The notes: generated by a model from the sequence alone, not told the origin. A stretch of DNA of 64,000 nucleotides from Rhizobium sp. SSA_523 (GCF_030435705.1 NZ_CP129382.1:1984001-2048000), one strand, 5' to 3'. Positions 41,214 to 53,851 are shown, numbered from the stretch's first letter. Program-made: numbers and translations.

Positions 41214-42395
41214 ATGGCGGGACACTCGCGGATATGGCGCGGCCTTGGGGCCGTCTTCTGCGCCGTCACCCTTCTCCTGGCCGATTTCGCCCCGGTCCTG
41301 GCGCAGGAGCGGCGTACCCTTTTCGACATGCTGTTTCGCAATGAACGGCGCCAGCCGCGCGCCAATCCCTCGATCATCCAGATGCAGCAGCCGCGTCCCC
41401 GCGTGCGCCAGCCGCGTTCGGTGACGCGCACGCCGGCACCTGCCCAGCCGCGCGCCGAAGTTGCCGCCGAGCCGGCCGTCGAGAAGCGCGAGGATGCCCG
41501 CAAGATCCTGGTCGTCGGCGATTTCACCGCCGCCAGTCTCGGCACCGGGCTGGAGGCGAGTTTCGCGGATGATCCGTCAGTGGTCGTCGTCAATGAGGGA
41601 TCGGGCTCGTCCGGGCTCGTCCGGCAGGATTTCTTCAACTGGCCGGTGGAATTGCAGAACCAGATCGAGACGCTCAAGCCGGCGCTCGTCGTCGTGATGA
41701 TCGGCGCCAATGACCGGCAATCCATGGTGATCGGCGAGCAGCGGGAGCGGTTCAAGACCGAGGCCTGGCTGAAGGAATATGAACGGCGGGTGGCGGAACT
41801 GGCCGGGATCGTCTCGACGCGCAGCCTGCCGCTCCTCTGGGTCGGCCTTCCGGCCTTCCAGTCGACAGCGCTGACGGCGGATGCGGTGACCATGAACGGC
41901 ATCTATCGGCAGAATGTCGAGAAACTGGGCGGCCAGTTCGTCGATGTCTGGGACGGCTTCGTCAGCGAAGAAGGCCAGTTCATCATCACCGGCTCGGACA
42001 TCAACGGCCAGCAGGTCAGGCTTCGCAGCGCCGACGGGATCGGCTTCACCGAAGCCGGCAAGCGCAAGCTTGCCTTCTACGTCGAAAAGCTCGCGCGCCG
42101 GCAATTGGGCGATGTCACGCTGGAATCGCTGACACGGCTGGATTCCGGTGACCTTCCGCTGCTCGGCAGCCTGCCGCCGGAGGCCGAGGCAAGTGTCCCG
42201 ACCCAGCCGATCAGCCTCTCCGATCCGCAACTGGACGGCGGCGACGTGCTTCTCGGATCTTCTGCGCCGGCGCCGAACCGGGCCATGTCACCGCGCACGC
42301 TCCTGCTGACGAAGGGAGAAGTCCCAGACGCCCCTGTCGGCCGGGTGGACAATTATCGCCTGACGCCCCAGCCGGAGCCCGGCGCCGCGCAGTAG
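41214..42395 (+). CDS. DUF459/SGNH-hydrolase-like secreted protein
   Basis: 393-residue exported protein. A signal peptide (residues 1-30, core GLGAVFCAVTLLLADFAPVLAQ) is followed by a basic, Pro/Arg-rich stretch, then an SGNH-like domain: KILVVGDFTAASLGTGLEASFADD at block I and VVVMIGANDRQSMVIGEQRERF at block III. In block I the family serine (GDS) is replaced by phenylalanine (GDF), so hydrolysis by the classic mechanism is doubtful. The C-terminus is disordered. GAGGAAG precedes the ATG. Downstream of the transglycosylase, so a wall-associated role is possible. Confidence 0.8.
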   Translation: MAGHSRIWRGLGAVFCAVTLLLADFAPVLAQERRTLFDMLFRNERRQPRANPSIIQMQQPRPRVRQPRSVTRTPAPAQPRAEVAAEPAVEKREDARKILVVGDFTAASLGTGLEASFADDPSVVVVNEGSGSSGLVRQDFFNWPVELQNQIETLKPALVVVMIGANDRQSMVIGEQRERFKTEAWLKEYERRVAELAGIVSTRSLPLLWVGLPAFQSTALTADAVTMNGIYRQNVEKLGGQFVDVWDGFVSEEGQFIITGSDINGQQVRLRSADGIGFTEAGKRKLAFYVEKLARRQLGDVTLESLTRLDSGDLPLLGSLPPEAEASVPTQPISLSDPQLDGGDVLLGSSAPAPNRAMSPRTLLLTKGEVPDAPVGRVDNYRLTPQPEPGAAQ

Positions 42396-42479
42396 GCCAT
42401 TAAAGCCCTGCCCCCCGGCAAACCGGGGAGCGGGCCCGGCACCGGACCCGACCCTGGATTGGGTGCTTTGCCGCGATCC

Positions 42480-43934
42480 TCAGGCGGGAAGCACGGTCGC
42501 GCCCATCAGCGCTTCATCCACGGCGCGAGCCACCTGACGACCTTCGCGGATAGCCCAGACGACCAGCGACTGGCCGCGGCGCACATCGCCCGCCGTCCAC
42601 AGCTTGTCGACCGAGGTGCGGTAATCGCGATCATTGGCAACGACATTGGTCGAGCCGCGGCGATCGACGTTCAATTGCAGCCTGTCGCCCAGATCCTTCA
42701 AGACGCCGTCCTGGAAGGGACCGGAAAAGCCGATGGCGATGAAGGCGAGATCGGCCTTGATGATGAAATCCGTGCCGGCAATCGGCTGGCGCCGCTCATC
42801 CACCTGGCAGCAGCGAACGCCGGTCAGATGTCCGTCTTCGCCGACGAATTCCAGCGTCGCAACCTGGAATTCGCGCACGGCGCCTTCCGCCTGCGAAGAG
42901 GAGGTGCGCATCTTGGTTGCCCAGAAGGGCCAGACGGCGAGCTTGTCTTCCCGCTCCGGCGGCATGGGCCGGATGTCGAGCTGCGTGACCTTCACGGCGC
43001 CCTGACGGAATGCGGTCCCGACGCAGTCCGAGGCCGTATCGCCACCGCCGACAACGACGACATGCTTGGCGCCGGCCAGGATCGGATCGGAGGGCCAGCC
43101 GACGCTGTCGATGTTCTCGCGGCCGACGCGGCGGTTCTGCTGCACCAGATAGGGCATGGCATCATGCACGCCATGCAGGTCGACGCCCGGGATTCCGGCA
43201 GGGCGCGGCGTTTCCGAACCACCGCAATAGATGACGGCGTCATGCTCGTCGAGAAGCGTCTGCATCGGCATGTCGACGCCGACATTCACGCCGCAATGGA
43301 AGGTGACGCCCTCGCCGGTGATCTGCTCGACGCGCCGGTCGATGAAGTTCTTCTCCATCTTGAAATCGGGAATGCCGTAGCGCAGCAGGCCGCCCGGCTT
43401 GGTCTCGCGCTCGAAGACATGCACGTCATGGCCGGCACGACCCAGCTGCTGGGCCGCGGCAAGGCCGGCCGGGCCGGAACCGATGACCGCGATCTTCTTG
43501 CCGGTCTTCACCGTGGCGGGCTGCGGCGCGATGAAACCGAGCTCATAGGCCTTGTCGGCGATCGCCTGCTCGACCGTCTTGATGGCCACCGGCGCATCTT
43601 CGAGGTTCAGCGTGCAGGCCTCCTCGCACGGGGCGGGACAGACGCGGCCGGTAAATTCCGGGAAGTTGTTCGTGGAATGCAGGTTGCGGATCGCCTCTTC
43701 CCACTTGTTGCTGTAGACGAGGTCGTTCCAGTCGGGGATCTGGTTATGGACCGGGCAACCCGTCGGCCCGTGGCAGTAGGGAATGCCGCAATCCATGCAG
43801 CGCGCCGCCTGCTTGGTCACTTCCGCATCCGACATCGGGATGAGGAACTCGCGGAAATGGCGAATGCGGTCAGAGGCCGGCTGATACTTCGCCACCTGCC
43901 GGTCGATTTCCATGAAACCCGTAACCTTGCCCAT
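42480..43934 (-). CDS. gltD: Glutamate synthase (NADPH) small subunit GltD
   Basis: 484-residue NADPH-dependent small subunit that passes electrons to GltB for glutamate synthesis (GOGAT). N-terminal iron-sulphur segment (ARCMDCGIPYCHGPTGCPVHNQIPDW and later GRVCPAPCEEACTLN), FAD motif KIAVIGSGPAGLAAAQQLGRAGHDVHVFE, NADPH motif HVVVVGGGDTASDCVGTAFRQGA, and the final FAD motif KLWTAGDVRRGQSLVVWAIREGRQVARAVDEAL. Paired with gltB upstream, but a vapBC module is inserted between the two genes (24 nt before gltD). If transcribed from gltB, the mRNA would run through vapBC. Confidence 0.97.
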   Translation of the reverse strand: MGKVTGFMEIDRQVAKYQPASDRIRHFREFLIPMSDAEVTKQAARCMDCGIPYCHGPTGCPVHNQIPDWNDLVYSNKWEEAIRNLHSTNNFPEFTGRVCPAPCEEACTLNLEDAPVAIKTVEQAIADKAYELGFIAPQPATVKTGKKIAVIGSGPAGLAAAQQLGRAGHDVHVFERETKPGGLLRYGIPDFKMEKNFIDRRVEQITGEGVTFHCGVNVGVDMPMQTLLDEHDAVIYCGGSETPRPAGIPGVDLHGVHDAMPYLVQQNRRVGRENIDSVGWPSDPILAGAKHVVVVGGGDTASDCVGTAFRQGAVKVTQLDIRPMPPEREDKLAVWPFWATKMRTSSSQAEGAVREFQVATLEFVGEDGHLTGVRCCQVDERRQPIAGTDFIIKADLAFIAIGFSGPFQDGVLKDLGDRLQLNVDRRGSTNVVANDRDYRTSVDKLWTAGDVRRGQSLVVWAIREGRQVARAVDEALMGATVLPA

Positions 43935-43958
43935 CTTACATCCCTTACTTCTTCGCTG

Positions 43959-44354
43959 CTAGCGCAGCCAATTTTCAACCTTCAACCCCGGCACGCGGGA
44001 AAACTCATTCTCATTGTTCGTCACCAGCACAGCATCCAGTGCCACTGCATGTGCCGCGATCCAAAGGTCGTTTGGACCGATGGTCTTTCCTTGTCTCAGC
44101 GCCAGCCGGATCTCGGCATACCGCCGATCGGTCGGCATCTGCAGCGGCGCCACATAGAGCCGGCGGGTCACCGCCGAAACTTTGCGCGCCAACTCCTCGG
44201 AGCCGCTTTTCATTACGCCGTACCAGATCTCACCATGGGTGATGATGCTGATGAAGGCATTCTCTTCCCCGATCTCCAGAAGTCGTTCGAGGACCTTTCC
44301 ACGCGGATCCCTGACAATCGCCGAGACGATGTTGGTATCAAGCATGTACCGCAT
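43959..44354 (-). CDS. vapC: VapC-type PIN-domain toxin ribonuclease
   Basis: 131-residue PIN-domain RNase, the toxin of a type II toxin-antitoxin pair. MRYMLDTNIVSAIVRDP provides the first catalytic Asp (Asp6), ISIITHGEIWYGVMKSG the Glu, and GKTIGPNDLWIAAHAVALDAVLVTNNENEFSRVPGLKVENW the Asp pair. The pattern TNIVSAIV ... GPNDLWIAAHA is typical of the tRNA-fMet-cleaving VapC group. Its ATG overlaps the vapB stop, and the 24-nt gap to gltD is very short. Function inferred from the motif set. Confidence 0.93.
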   Translation of the reverse strand: MRYMLDTNIVSAIVRDPRGKVLERLLEIGEENAFISIITHGEIWYGVMKSGSEELARKVSAVTRRLYVAPLQMPTDRRYAEIRLALRQGKTIGPNDLWIAAHAVALDAVLVTNNENEFSRVPGLKVENWLR

Positions 44355-44626
44355 CAGATCTCGACCTCACGGAGCGGTTCCAGATCATCGTCATTGCTGA
44401 CGAACTCTTCCCCACTCCAGGCTTCCGCCTGCTTGAGATACTCGATCAGGCCGGCGGTCACCGCCGTTCGCATCAGGATCGATCCATCCGGCAGTTGCAC
44501 CAAGACGGCGCGATCACCTTCGAATTCGAACTCCTTCGGTATGCGAACCGCCCGGCTTCGACCGTTCTTGAAGATGGCGACCGCGACCTCGCCATCTCCA
44601 TTTGCGTCTTTCACATGCTCGTTCAT
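44354..44626 (-). CDS. vapB: VapB-type antitoxin, AbrB/SpoVT domain
   Basis: 90-residue antitoxin with an AbrB-like swapped-hairpin DNA-binding domain: EVAVAIFKNGRSRAVRIPKEFEFEGDRAVLVQLPDGSILMRT. The C-terminal segment GLIEYLKQAEAWSGEEFVSNDDDL is the flexible part that blocks the toxin. The start is ATG 44626, with GGAGG at good spacing; a longer frame (with a further 13 residues) lies in the operator. The 17-bp operator palindrome immediately upstream (44646-44662) fits autoregulation. It is translationally coupled to vapC (ATGA overlap). Confidence 0.9.
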   Translation of the reverse strand: MNEHVKDANGDGEVAVAIFKNGRSRAVRIPKEFEFEGDRAVLVQLPDGSILMRTAVTAGLIEYLKQAEAWSGEEFVSNDDDLEPLREVEI

Positions 44627-44645
44627 CTCTGCCTCCGCTGTTGGC

Positions 44646-44662
44646 ATATGCTGGCAGCATAT
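44646..44662. promoter_or_regulatory. Operator palindrome upstream of vapBC
   Basis: ATATGCTG-G-CAGCATAT, a perfect 8-bp inverted repeat with a 1-nt spacer, 20 bp upstream of the vapB start and about 20 bp after the gltB stop (gltB ends at 44685). It is the expected VapB or VapBC autoregulatory site, placed between gltB and vapB. Confidence 0.7.
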
Positions 44663-44684
44663 CACAACAACGGGGCAAGTCGAA

Positions 44685-49403
<4,719 letters not shown>

Positions 49404-49842
49404 GTCTCTCCTTATCGGCCGCCGGACACGAGACCTGGCGGGCAAGGTTGTCGGACGCAGGCCGCTTTCCGCCGCCCACTGCACTACACGTCGCAAGTGA
49501 ACCGCAGAAGACAGCCACCTTCAAGGGGAAGGTTAACGGTTTTCTGCGGCTTGCGGCTCAAATTAGGACAGGATGACTGTCCTAGTTCTCGCTTTTCTAT
49601 GACAGAAATTCCGGCGGCGCGCAAGGGAGATGCAGGGAAAAACACGGCCGCTTTTGCCCGAAAATGTCGGAGAAATGCGAGCATGCGTAATAAAATTTCG
49701 CAAAGGCCATCGGACGGATCGACTTTGCTGCTTGGGGGATGGGACCAGCCTGATCCAGGGCAAAAATGGGTTGAACCTTGCAGCCATCGGCTTATACCAA
49801 AGCGCGGCGCTTGCCGAACCCATCTTTCGTGAGTTCATTTTC
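49404..49842. other. gltB upstream region with nested hairpins
   Basis: About 440 bp without a gene. CCGCAGAA (49502-49509) pairs with TTCTGCGG (49542-49549), and ACCTTC with GAAGGT inside it, which makes a nested hairpin about 100 nt upstream of the gltB start on the minus strand. TAGGACAG (49564-49571) and CTGTCCTA (49577-49584) form another perfect inverted repeat. Either may be in the gltB leader or act as an operator; no known riboswitch was recognised. The threonine aldolase promoter is at the right end. Confidence 0.55.
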
Positions 49843-50895
49843 ATGTTCTTTGCCTCGGATAATTGGGCGGGTGCTCATCCCGCCATCAACGAACGCCTGT
49901 TGCGGGAATCCACCCGCTTCGCCGCCGCCTACGGCACGAGCGATCTGGACCGCGCCATCGAGCGCAGGTTCAACGAGATCTTCGAACGGGACGTGGCGGT
50001 GTTTTTCGTCGCGACCGGCACGGCGGCCAATTCGCTGGCGCTGGCAAGCCTTGCCAAGCCGGGCGGCGTGATCTTTGCCCATTCCGAAGCGCATGTGATC
50101 GAGGATGAATGCGGCGCGCCGGATTTCTTCAGCGGCATGCGGATCTGCCCGGTGGAAGGCCCGCGCGGCAAGATGGATCCGAAGCATCTGAAAAACCGCA
50201 TCTCCCGCTATCCGCAGGACGCCATCCATCATGGCCGGGCCACGGCGGTGACGATGACGCAGGCGAGCGAAGTCGGCACGATCCACACGCTGGACGAGAT
50301 CGAGACGCTTGCCGCCATCGCCAAGGAGGCGGGTCTGCCGCTGCACATGGACGGTGCCCGCTTTGCCAATGCGCTGGTCGAACTTGACGCCTCCCCTGCC
50401 GAAATGACGTGGAAACGCGGCGTCGACGTCCTCTCCTTCGGCGGCACCAAGAATGGCTGCTGGTGCGCGGAAGCCATCGTCTTCTTCGATCCGCAAATGG
50501 CGAAGGAACTCCCCTTCCTGCGCAAGCGCTCCGCCCAGCTCTTCTCCAAGTCGCGCTTCATAGCCGCCCAGTTCGAGGCCTATCTGCAGGACGATCTCTG
50601 GCTCGACCTGGCGCGTCACGCCAATGCCATGGCCAATCGGCTGCGGGCCGGGCTCGACGCCTCCAACAGCGCCCGCCAGGCCTGGCCGACCACGTCCAAC
50701 GAGGTTTTCGCGGTCATTCCCAAGGCAACGGCCAAGGCTGCGGAAGACAAGGGCGCCAAATTCTATGACTGGCTGGAGCCGCATGACATGTCGGAACCGG
50801 TTGCGGATGGTGACATGCTGATCCGCCTCGTCACGAGCTTTGCCACCGAGCCGCAGGATGTCGACGCTTTCCTCGACGTGATCGCCGCCGGCTGA
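49843..50895 (+). CDS. Low-specificity threonine aldolase / beta-eliminating lyase family
   Basis: 350-residue PLP enzyme of the threonine aldolase family (GLY1/LtaE type) that cleaves threonine or allo-threonine to glycine and acetaldehyde. MFFASDNWAGAHPAINERLL at the N-terminus, VFFVATGTAANSLAL the PLP phosphate loop, GLPLHMDGARFANALVEL the aspartate region, and VLSFGGTKNGCWCAEAIVF with the PLP lysine (Lys203). The start follows no strong Shine-Dalgarno; ATG 49843 is used because the frame upstream has no similarity. Some family members act on other beta-hydroxy amino acids, so the exact substrate is open. Confidence 0.87.
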   Translation: MFFASDNWAGAHPAINERLLRESTRFAAAYGTSDLDRAIERRFNEIFERDVAVFFVATGTAANSLALASLAKPGGVIFAHSEAHVIEDECGAPDFFSGMRICPVEGPRGKMDPKHLKNRISRYPQDAIHHGRATAVTMTQASEVGTIHTLDEIETLAAIAKEAGLPLHMDGARFANALVELDASPAEMTWKRGVDVLSFGGTKNGCWCAEAIVFFDPQMAKELPFLRKRSAQLFSKSRFIAAQFEAYLQDDLWLDLARHANAMANRLRAGLDASNSARQAWPTTSNEVFAVIPKATAKAAEDKGAKFYDWLEPHDMSEPVADGDMLIRLVTSFATEPQDVDAFLDVIAAG

Positions 50896-50945
50896 GGCGG
50901 CGATCCGCAACGGCAGGCGGCGCGCGGCGCGCACCGCCTCTTTCG

Positions 50946-51800
50946 CTATCCCTGCGGGGTGATGCGCTGGGCAATCAGGCTGGACAGGGCCTCCGTCAGC
51001 GCCGCATCGGCGCCGCGGCGCGACACCAGAACGAATTCCACATCCTCCAGCGCCGGGAGACGGCCGCCTGTCACTTCGCGCAGGCCCTCCGGCGCCATGC
51101 TGCGCGGCTGCACCAGAAGGCCGAGCCCCGCCCGCGCCGCCGCTGTCAAGCCGGCAAGGCTGCCGCAGGTACAGGTGATCCGCCAGGCCAGTTTGGCCCG
51201 GTCCAGCGTTTCCTGCGCCACCCGGCGGGTAATGGAGGGCGGCGGGAAGGCGATCAGCGGCACCGGCTGCTCCGGCTCCAGACGCAGGAGATCCGGATCG
51301 CGCGCCAGCCACACCAGCGGCTCGCGATACAGGAGGCGGCCGTGGGTCTCGCCGATATGCCGCTTGGCGAGGACCAGATCGAGATCGCCCACATCCTGCA
51401 TCTGGTAGAGCGTCGCGCTGAGCGCCACCGTCAATTCCAGATCCACCAGCGGATAGAGGCGGGTGAAATCCTCCAGAATGGCCGTGAGCCGGTTGGCGAC
51501 GACATCTTCCGACACACCCAGGCGCAACCGCCCCCGCAGCCGGCCTTCGCCGAACAGCGACATGACCCTGCCATTCATGTCCAGCATGGCCCGCGCATAG
51601 CCCAGAAGCGCCTCGCCCTCCGTCGTCAGCTTGACCCGATGCGTGGTGCGGTCGATCAGCTGCCGCCCGAGACTGCGCTCCAGACGCTGGATGTGATGGG
51701 TGACCGTGGACTGGCCGATCCCCAGCTGGTCCGCCGCCAGGGTAAAGCTGCCGGTCTCGTTGAGGCGCAGGAAGGTGGCAAGATGAGTGAGGTTCAACAT
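50946..51800 (-). CDS. LysR family regulator
   Basis: 284-residue LysR-type regulator. The N-terminal helix-turn-helix reads NLTHLATFLRLNETGSFTLAADQLGIGQSTVTHHIQRLERSLGRQLIDRTTHRVKLTTEGEALL, and the C-terminal effector domain begins about residue 90 (GRLRLGVSEDVVANRL). It is divergent from the transporter gene 95 bp away, and TTATC-N9-GATAA overlaps its start, so it probably regulates both. The effector is unknown; the target is predicted to be the transporter. ATG 51800 is used rather than the GTG two codons earlier. Confidence 0.9.
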   Translation of the reverse strand: MLNLTHLATFLRLNETGSFTLAADQLGIGQSTVTHHIQRLERSLGRQLIDRTTHRVKLTTEGEALLGYARAMLDMNGRVMSLFGEGRLRGRLRLGVSEDVVANRLTAILEDFTRLYPLVDLELTVALSATLYQMQDVGDLDLVLAKRHIGETHGRLLYREPLVWLARDPDLLRLEPEQPVPLIAFPPPSITRRVAQETLDRAKLAWRITCTCGSLAGLTAAARAGLGLLVQPRSMAPEGLREVTGGRLPALEDVEFVLVSRRGADAALTEALSSLIAQRITPQG

Positions 51801-51818
51801 TATCACGAAACTCGATAA
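51800..51818. promoter_or_regulatory. LysR-type inverted repeat, TTATC-N9-GATAA
   Basis: TTATC (51800-51804) and GATAA (51814-51818) make a 5-bp inverted repeat with the T-N11-A geometry of LysR binding boxes. It overlaps the first base of the regulator start codon, so the site may work in autoregulation. Confidence 0.45.
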
Positions 51819-51894
51819 CTGTTAGTCTTTGCATTCTGCTTCATGATCAGGCAGGCGTAAAGCCACTCCTTCCCTTTGCCGTCGAGACCCTGTG

Positions 51895-52887
51895 ATGCGC
51901 CGTTTCCTTCCCGACACTTTCACGCTGCTGCTGCTGGCCACCGTGGTGCTCGCCTCGCTATTGCCCGCCGACGGCGCCTTCGCGCTCTATTTCGGCTATC
52001 TGACCGACTGCGCCATCGCGCTCCTGTTCTTCCTGCACGGTGCGAGATTGTCGCGCGACGTGGTGATTGCCGGCGTGCTGCACTGGCGCCTGCATCTGAC
52101 GATCCTGGCGGTGACCTATGCCATCTTTCCGCTGCTTGGTCTGGCGGGCGACCTGATCCCGGAGACGATCCTGAAGCCGGAACTCTATGCCGGCCTGCTT
52201 TTCCTCTGCGTCCTGCCCTCCACCGTCCAGTCCTCGATCGCCTTCACCTCGATTGCCGGCGGAAACGTGCCGGCGGCGATCTGCGCCGCCTCGGCCTCCA
52301 ACCTCTTCGGCATGTTCCTGACGCCGCTGCTTGTCGGCCTGTTGATGACGACCAGCGGCACGGCCGGCTTTTCGCTGGATGCGCTGGAGACGATCCTGCT
52401 CCAGCTGCTCGCCCCCTTCGTGCTCGGCCAGATCCTGGAGCCCTGGATCGGCAAGTGGATCCGCTCGAAGAAGAAGCTGCTGACGCCGGTCGACCGCGGT
52501 TCGATCCTGATGGTCGTCTATCTCGCCTTTTCGGAATCGGTGAACGAAGGCCTGTGGCAGACCTTTTCGATCACCGATATCGGCGTCGTCATCGCGCTGG
52601 ATATCCTGCTTCTGGCGATCGTGCTGACGATCACCATGGTCGGCAGCCGCCTTCTGGGCTTCAACAAGGAAGACGAGATCACCATCACCTTCTGCGGCTC
52701 GAAGAAAAGCCTGGCCTCCGGCGTGCCCATGGCGGGTGCGATCTTTGCCGGGCAGAGCATTGGCGCCATCGTGCTGCCGCTGATGCTGTTCCATCAGATC
52801 CAGCTGATGATCTGCGCGGTCATCGCCCAGAAATACGCAAAACGCCTGACCGTGGCGCAACCGGATACGGCGCCGGCCGTCGTGTGA
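51895..52887 (+). CDS. Bile acid:sodium symporter family transporter (YfeH-like)
   Basis: 330-residue integral membrane protein of the BASS superfamily, YfeH/SLC10A7-like branch, with ten hydrophobic segments. Marks are DCAIALLFFLHGARLSRDVVIAG near the N-terminus, PSTVQSSIAFTSIAGGNVPAAICAASASNLFGMFLTPLLVGLL (helix 4-5 crossing region with polar residues) and CGSKKSLASGVPMAGAIFAGQSIGAIVLPLMLFHQIQLMI in the late helices. Substrate unknown; bacterial relatives import or export organic anions. ATG 51895 is used; a GTG one codon upstream is possible. Divergent from the LysR gene, probably its target. Confidence 0.87.
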   Translation: MRRFLPDTFTLLLLATVVLASLLPADGAFALYFGYLTDCAIALLFFLHGARLSRDVVIAGVLHWRLHLTILAVTYAIFPLLGLAGDLIPETILKPELYAGLLFLCVLPSTVQSSIAFTSIAGGNVPAAICAASASNLFGMFLTPLLVGLLMTTSGTAGFSLDALETILLQLLAPFVLGQILEPWIGKWIRSKKKLLTPVDRGSILMVVYLAFSESVNEGLWQTFSITDIGVVIALDILLLAIVLTITMVGSRLLGFNKEDEITITFCGSKKSLASGVPMAGAIFAGQSIGAIVLPLMLFHQIQLMICAVIAQKYAKRLTVAQPDTAPAVV

Positions 52888-52904
52888 CCACCAGGGTCTC
52901 CACG

Positions 52905-52935
52905 AAAAAAGGCCCCTCCCGGCGGGGGAGAGGCC
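52905..52935 (-). terminator. Terminator of hsp20
   Basis: Read on the minus strand, GGCCTCTCC pairs with GGGAGGGGCC (loop CCCGCC, one mismatch) and is followed by TTTTTT. It lies 40 nt after the hsp20 stop. Confidence 0.75.
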
Positions 52936-52975
52936 CAATCGAAAACTGGCATCAAGCCGGTCTAGCAGCGAGGGG

Positions 52976-53458
52976 TCAGTTGACCTTCTGCGGATCCGGC
53001 TGAGCCTCGATCGTCTTCGGCGTGCTGACGGCGTCGGCGGCAATCGAGATGCGGCGCGGCTTCAGCGTTTCGGGAATATTGCGCAGAAGATCGATATGCA
53101 GCAGACCGTTCTTCAGCGAGGCATCGCGCACCTCAACGTGATCGGCGAGCTGGAAGCGACGCTCGAAAGCGCGCTTGGCAATGCCGCGATACAGAAACTC
53201 GGTCTTGTCTGCGGTGTCGTCTTCCGACTTCTCGCCCTTGACGGTCAGCATATGGGCATGTGCCTCGATGCTGAGTTCGGTTTCATCGAAACCGGCGACC
53301 GCCATGGTGATGCGATAGGTGTTTTCGCCAGTGCGCTCGATATTGTAGGGCGGGTAGGTCTGGGCCTGCTCGGGCTGGCCGACACCGTCCAGCATGGAAA
53401 AGAGCCGGTCAAAGCCGACGGTCGAACGATAGAGCGGCGAAAAATCGATATGACGCAT
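52976..53458 (-). CDS. Small heat shock protein, Hsp20/IbpA family
   Basis: 160-residue small heat shock protein that holds unfolding proteins until Hsp70 acts. It starts MRHIDFSPLYRSTVGFDRLFSMLDG, the form typical of rhizobial IbpA-type proteins. The alpha-crystallin domain runs from YNIERTGENTYRITMAVAGFDETELSIEAHAHMLTVKG to GLLHIDLLRNIPE (the conserved GxL and IPE). Transcription is probably from the sigma-32 promoter at 53589-53617 and translation is controlled by a ROSE element. ATG 53458 is chosen because it follows the ROSE AGGAGG; an ATG 12 codons upstream lies inside the thermometer. Confidence 0.94.
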   Translation of the reverse strand: MRHIDFSPLYRSTVGFDRLFSMLDGVGQPEQAQTYPPYNIERTGENTYRITMAVAGFDETELSIEAHAHMLTVKGEKSEDDTADKTEFLYRGIAKRAFERRFQLADHVEVRDASLKNGLLHIDLLRNIPETLKPRRISIAADAVSTPKTIEAQPDPQKVN

Positions 53459-53461
53459 AGT

Positions 53462-53581
53462 GTCCTCCTGTGAAGCGACGTGTGCGGTTGTCATCTGCTG
53501 TTTGTCTTCCTGCGATCGAAAGCCGTTGCCCCTGAAAGTGGCGGCGCCGGCTGTCGTGCAACGGACCCTTTCGGCGTCCGT
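53462..53581 (-). ncRNA. ROSE-type RNA thermometer in the hsp20 leader
   Basis: Read on the minus strand, the last hairpin before the ATG is GTCGCTTC, loop ACA, GGAGGAC (53462-53479). It sequesters the Shine-Dalgarno AGGAGG and leaves one G bulged within TCGCT, which matches the conserved U(U/C)GCU motif of ROSE elements. A further hairpin ACGGAC/GTCCGT (53561-53581) lies near the 5' end. At high temperature this should melt and expose the ribosome-binding site. Confidence 0.8.
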
Positions 53582-53588
53582 GGAGAAG

Positions 53589-53617
53589 AGATGGGAGCTG
53601 GCTCGCGCCGGTTCAAG
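53589..53617 (-). promoter_or_regulatory. Sigma-32 (RpoH) heat-shock promoter of hsp20
   Basis: On the minus strand, CTTGAA (53612-53617) and CCCATCT (53589-53595) are separated by 16 bp, close to the alphaproteobacterial RpoH consensus. The implied start point near 53582 gives a leader of about 125 nt, the length of a ROSE 5' UTR. Confidence 0.65.
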
Positions 53618-53814
53618 ACCTTTTTTTCACGATCCTGCAGCAGCGCCTGCGCGCTGCGTCTCCGGCTTCTTGAGGCCCTCTCCGGCAGTCTGGCATGAAC
53701 CGCATATGAACCGCCGGTTCCGCCGCCATTCAGCCGGAGGGCGGCATTCTGCGCCGGTCGGTCGGGTCTGCCGCCGACGGCCGGAGCCCGTCCCTTCACT
53801 TCGGCCATTCTATG

Positions 53815-53851
53815 GCCGGCCTGGGCATTCGCCCAGCCGGCTTTTTTCTTT
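53815..53851 (+). terminator. Orphan intrinsic terminator
   Basis: GCCGGCCTGGGC, loop ATTC and GCCCAGCCGGC form a strong stem followed by TTTTTT on the plus strand. No plus-strand gene ends before it: the upstream 200 bp lead back to the hsp20 promoter. It may end a small RNA. The hydrolase gene begins 57 nt downstream. Confidence 0.7.
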
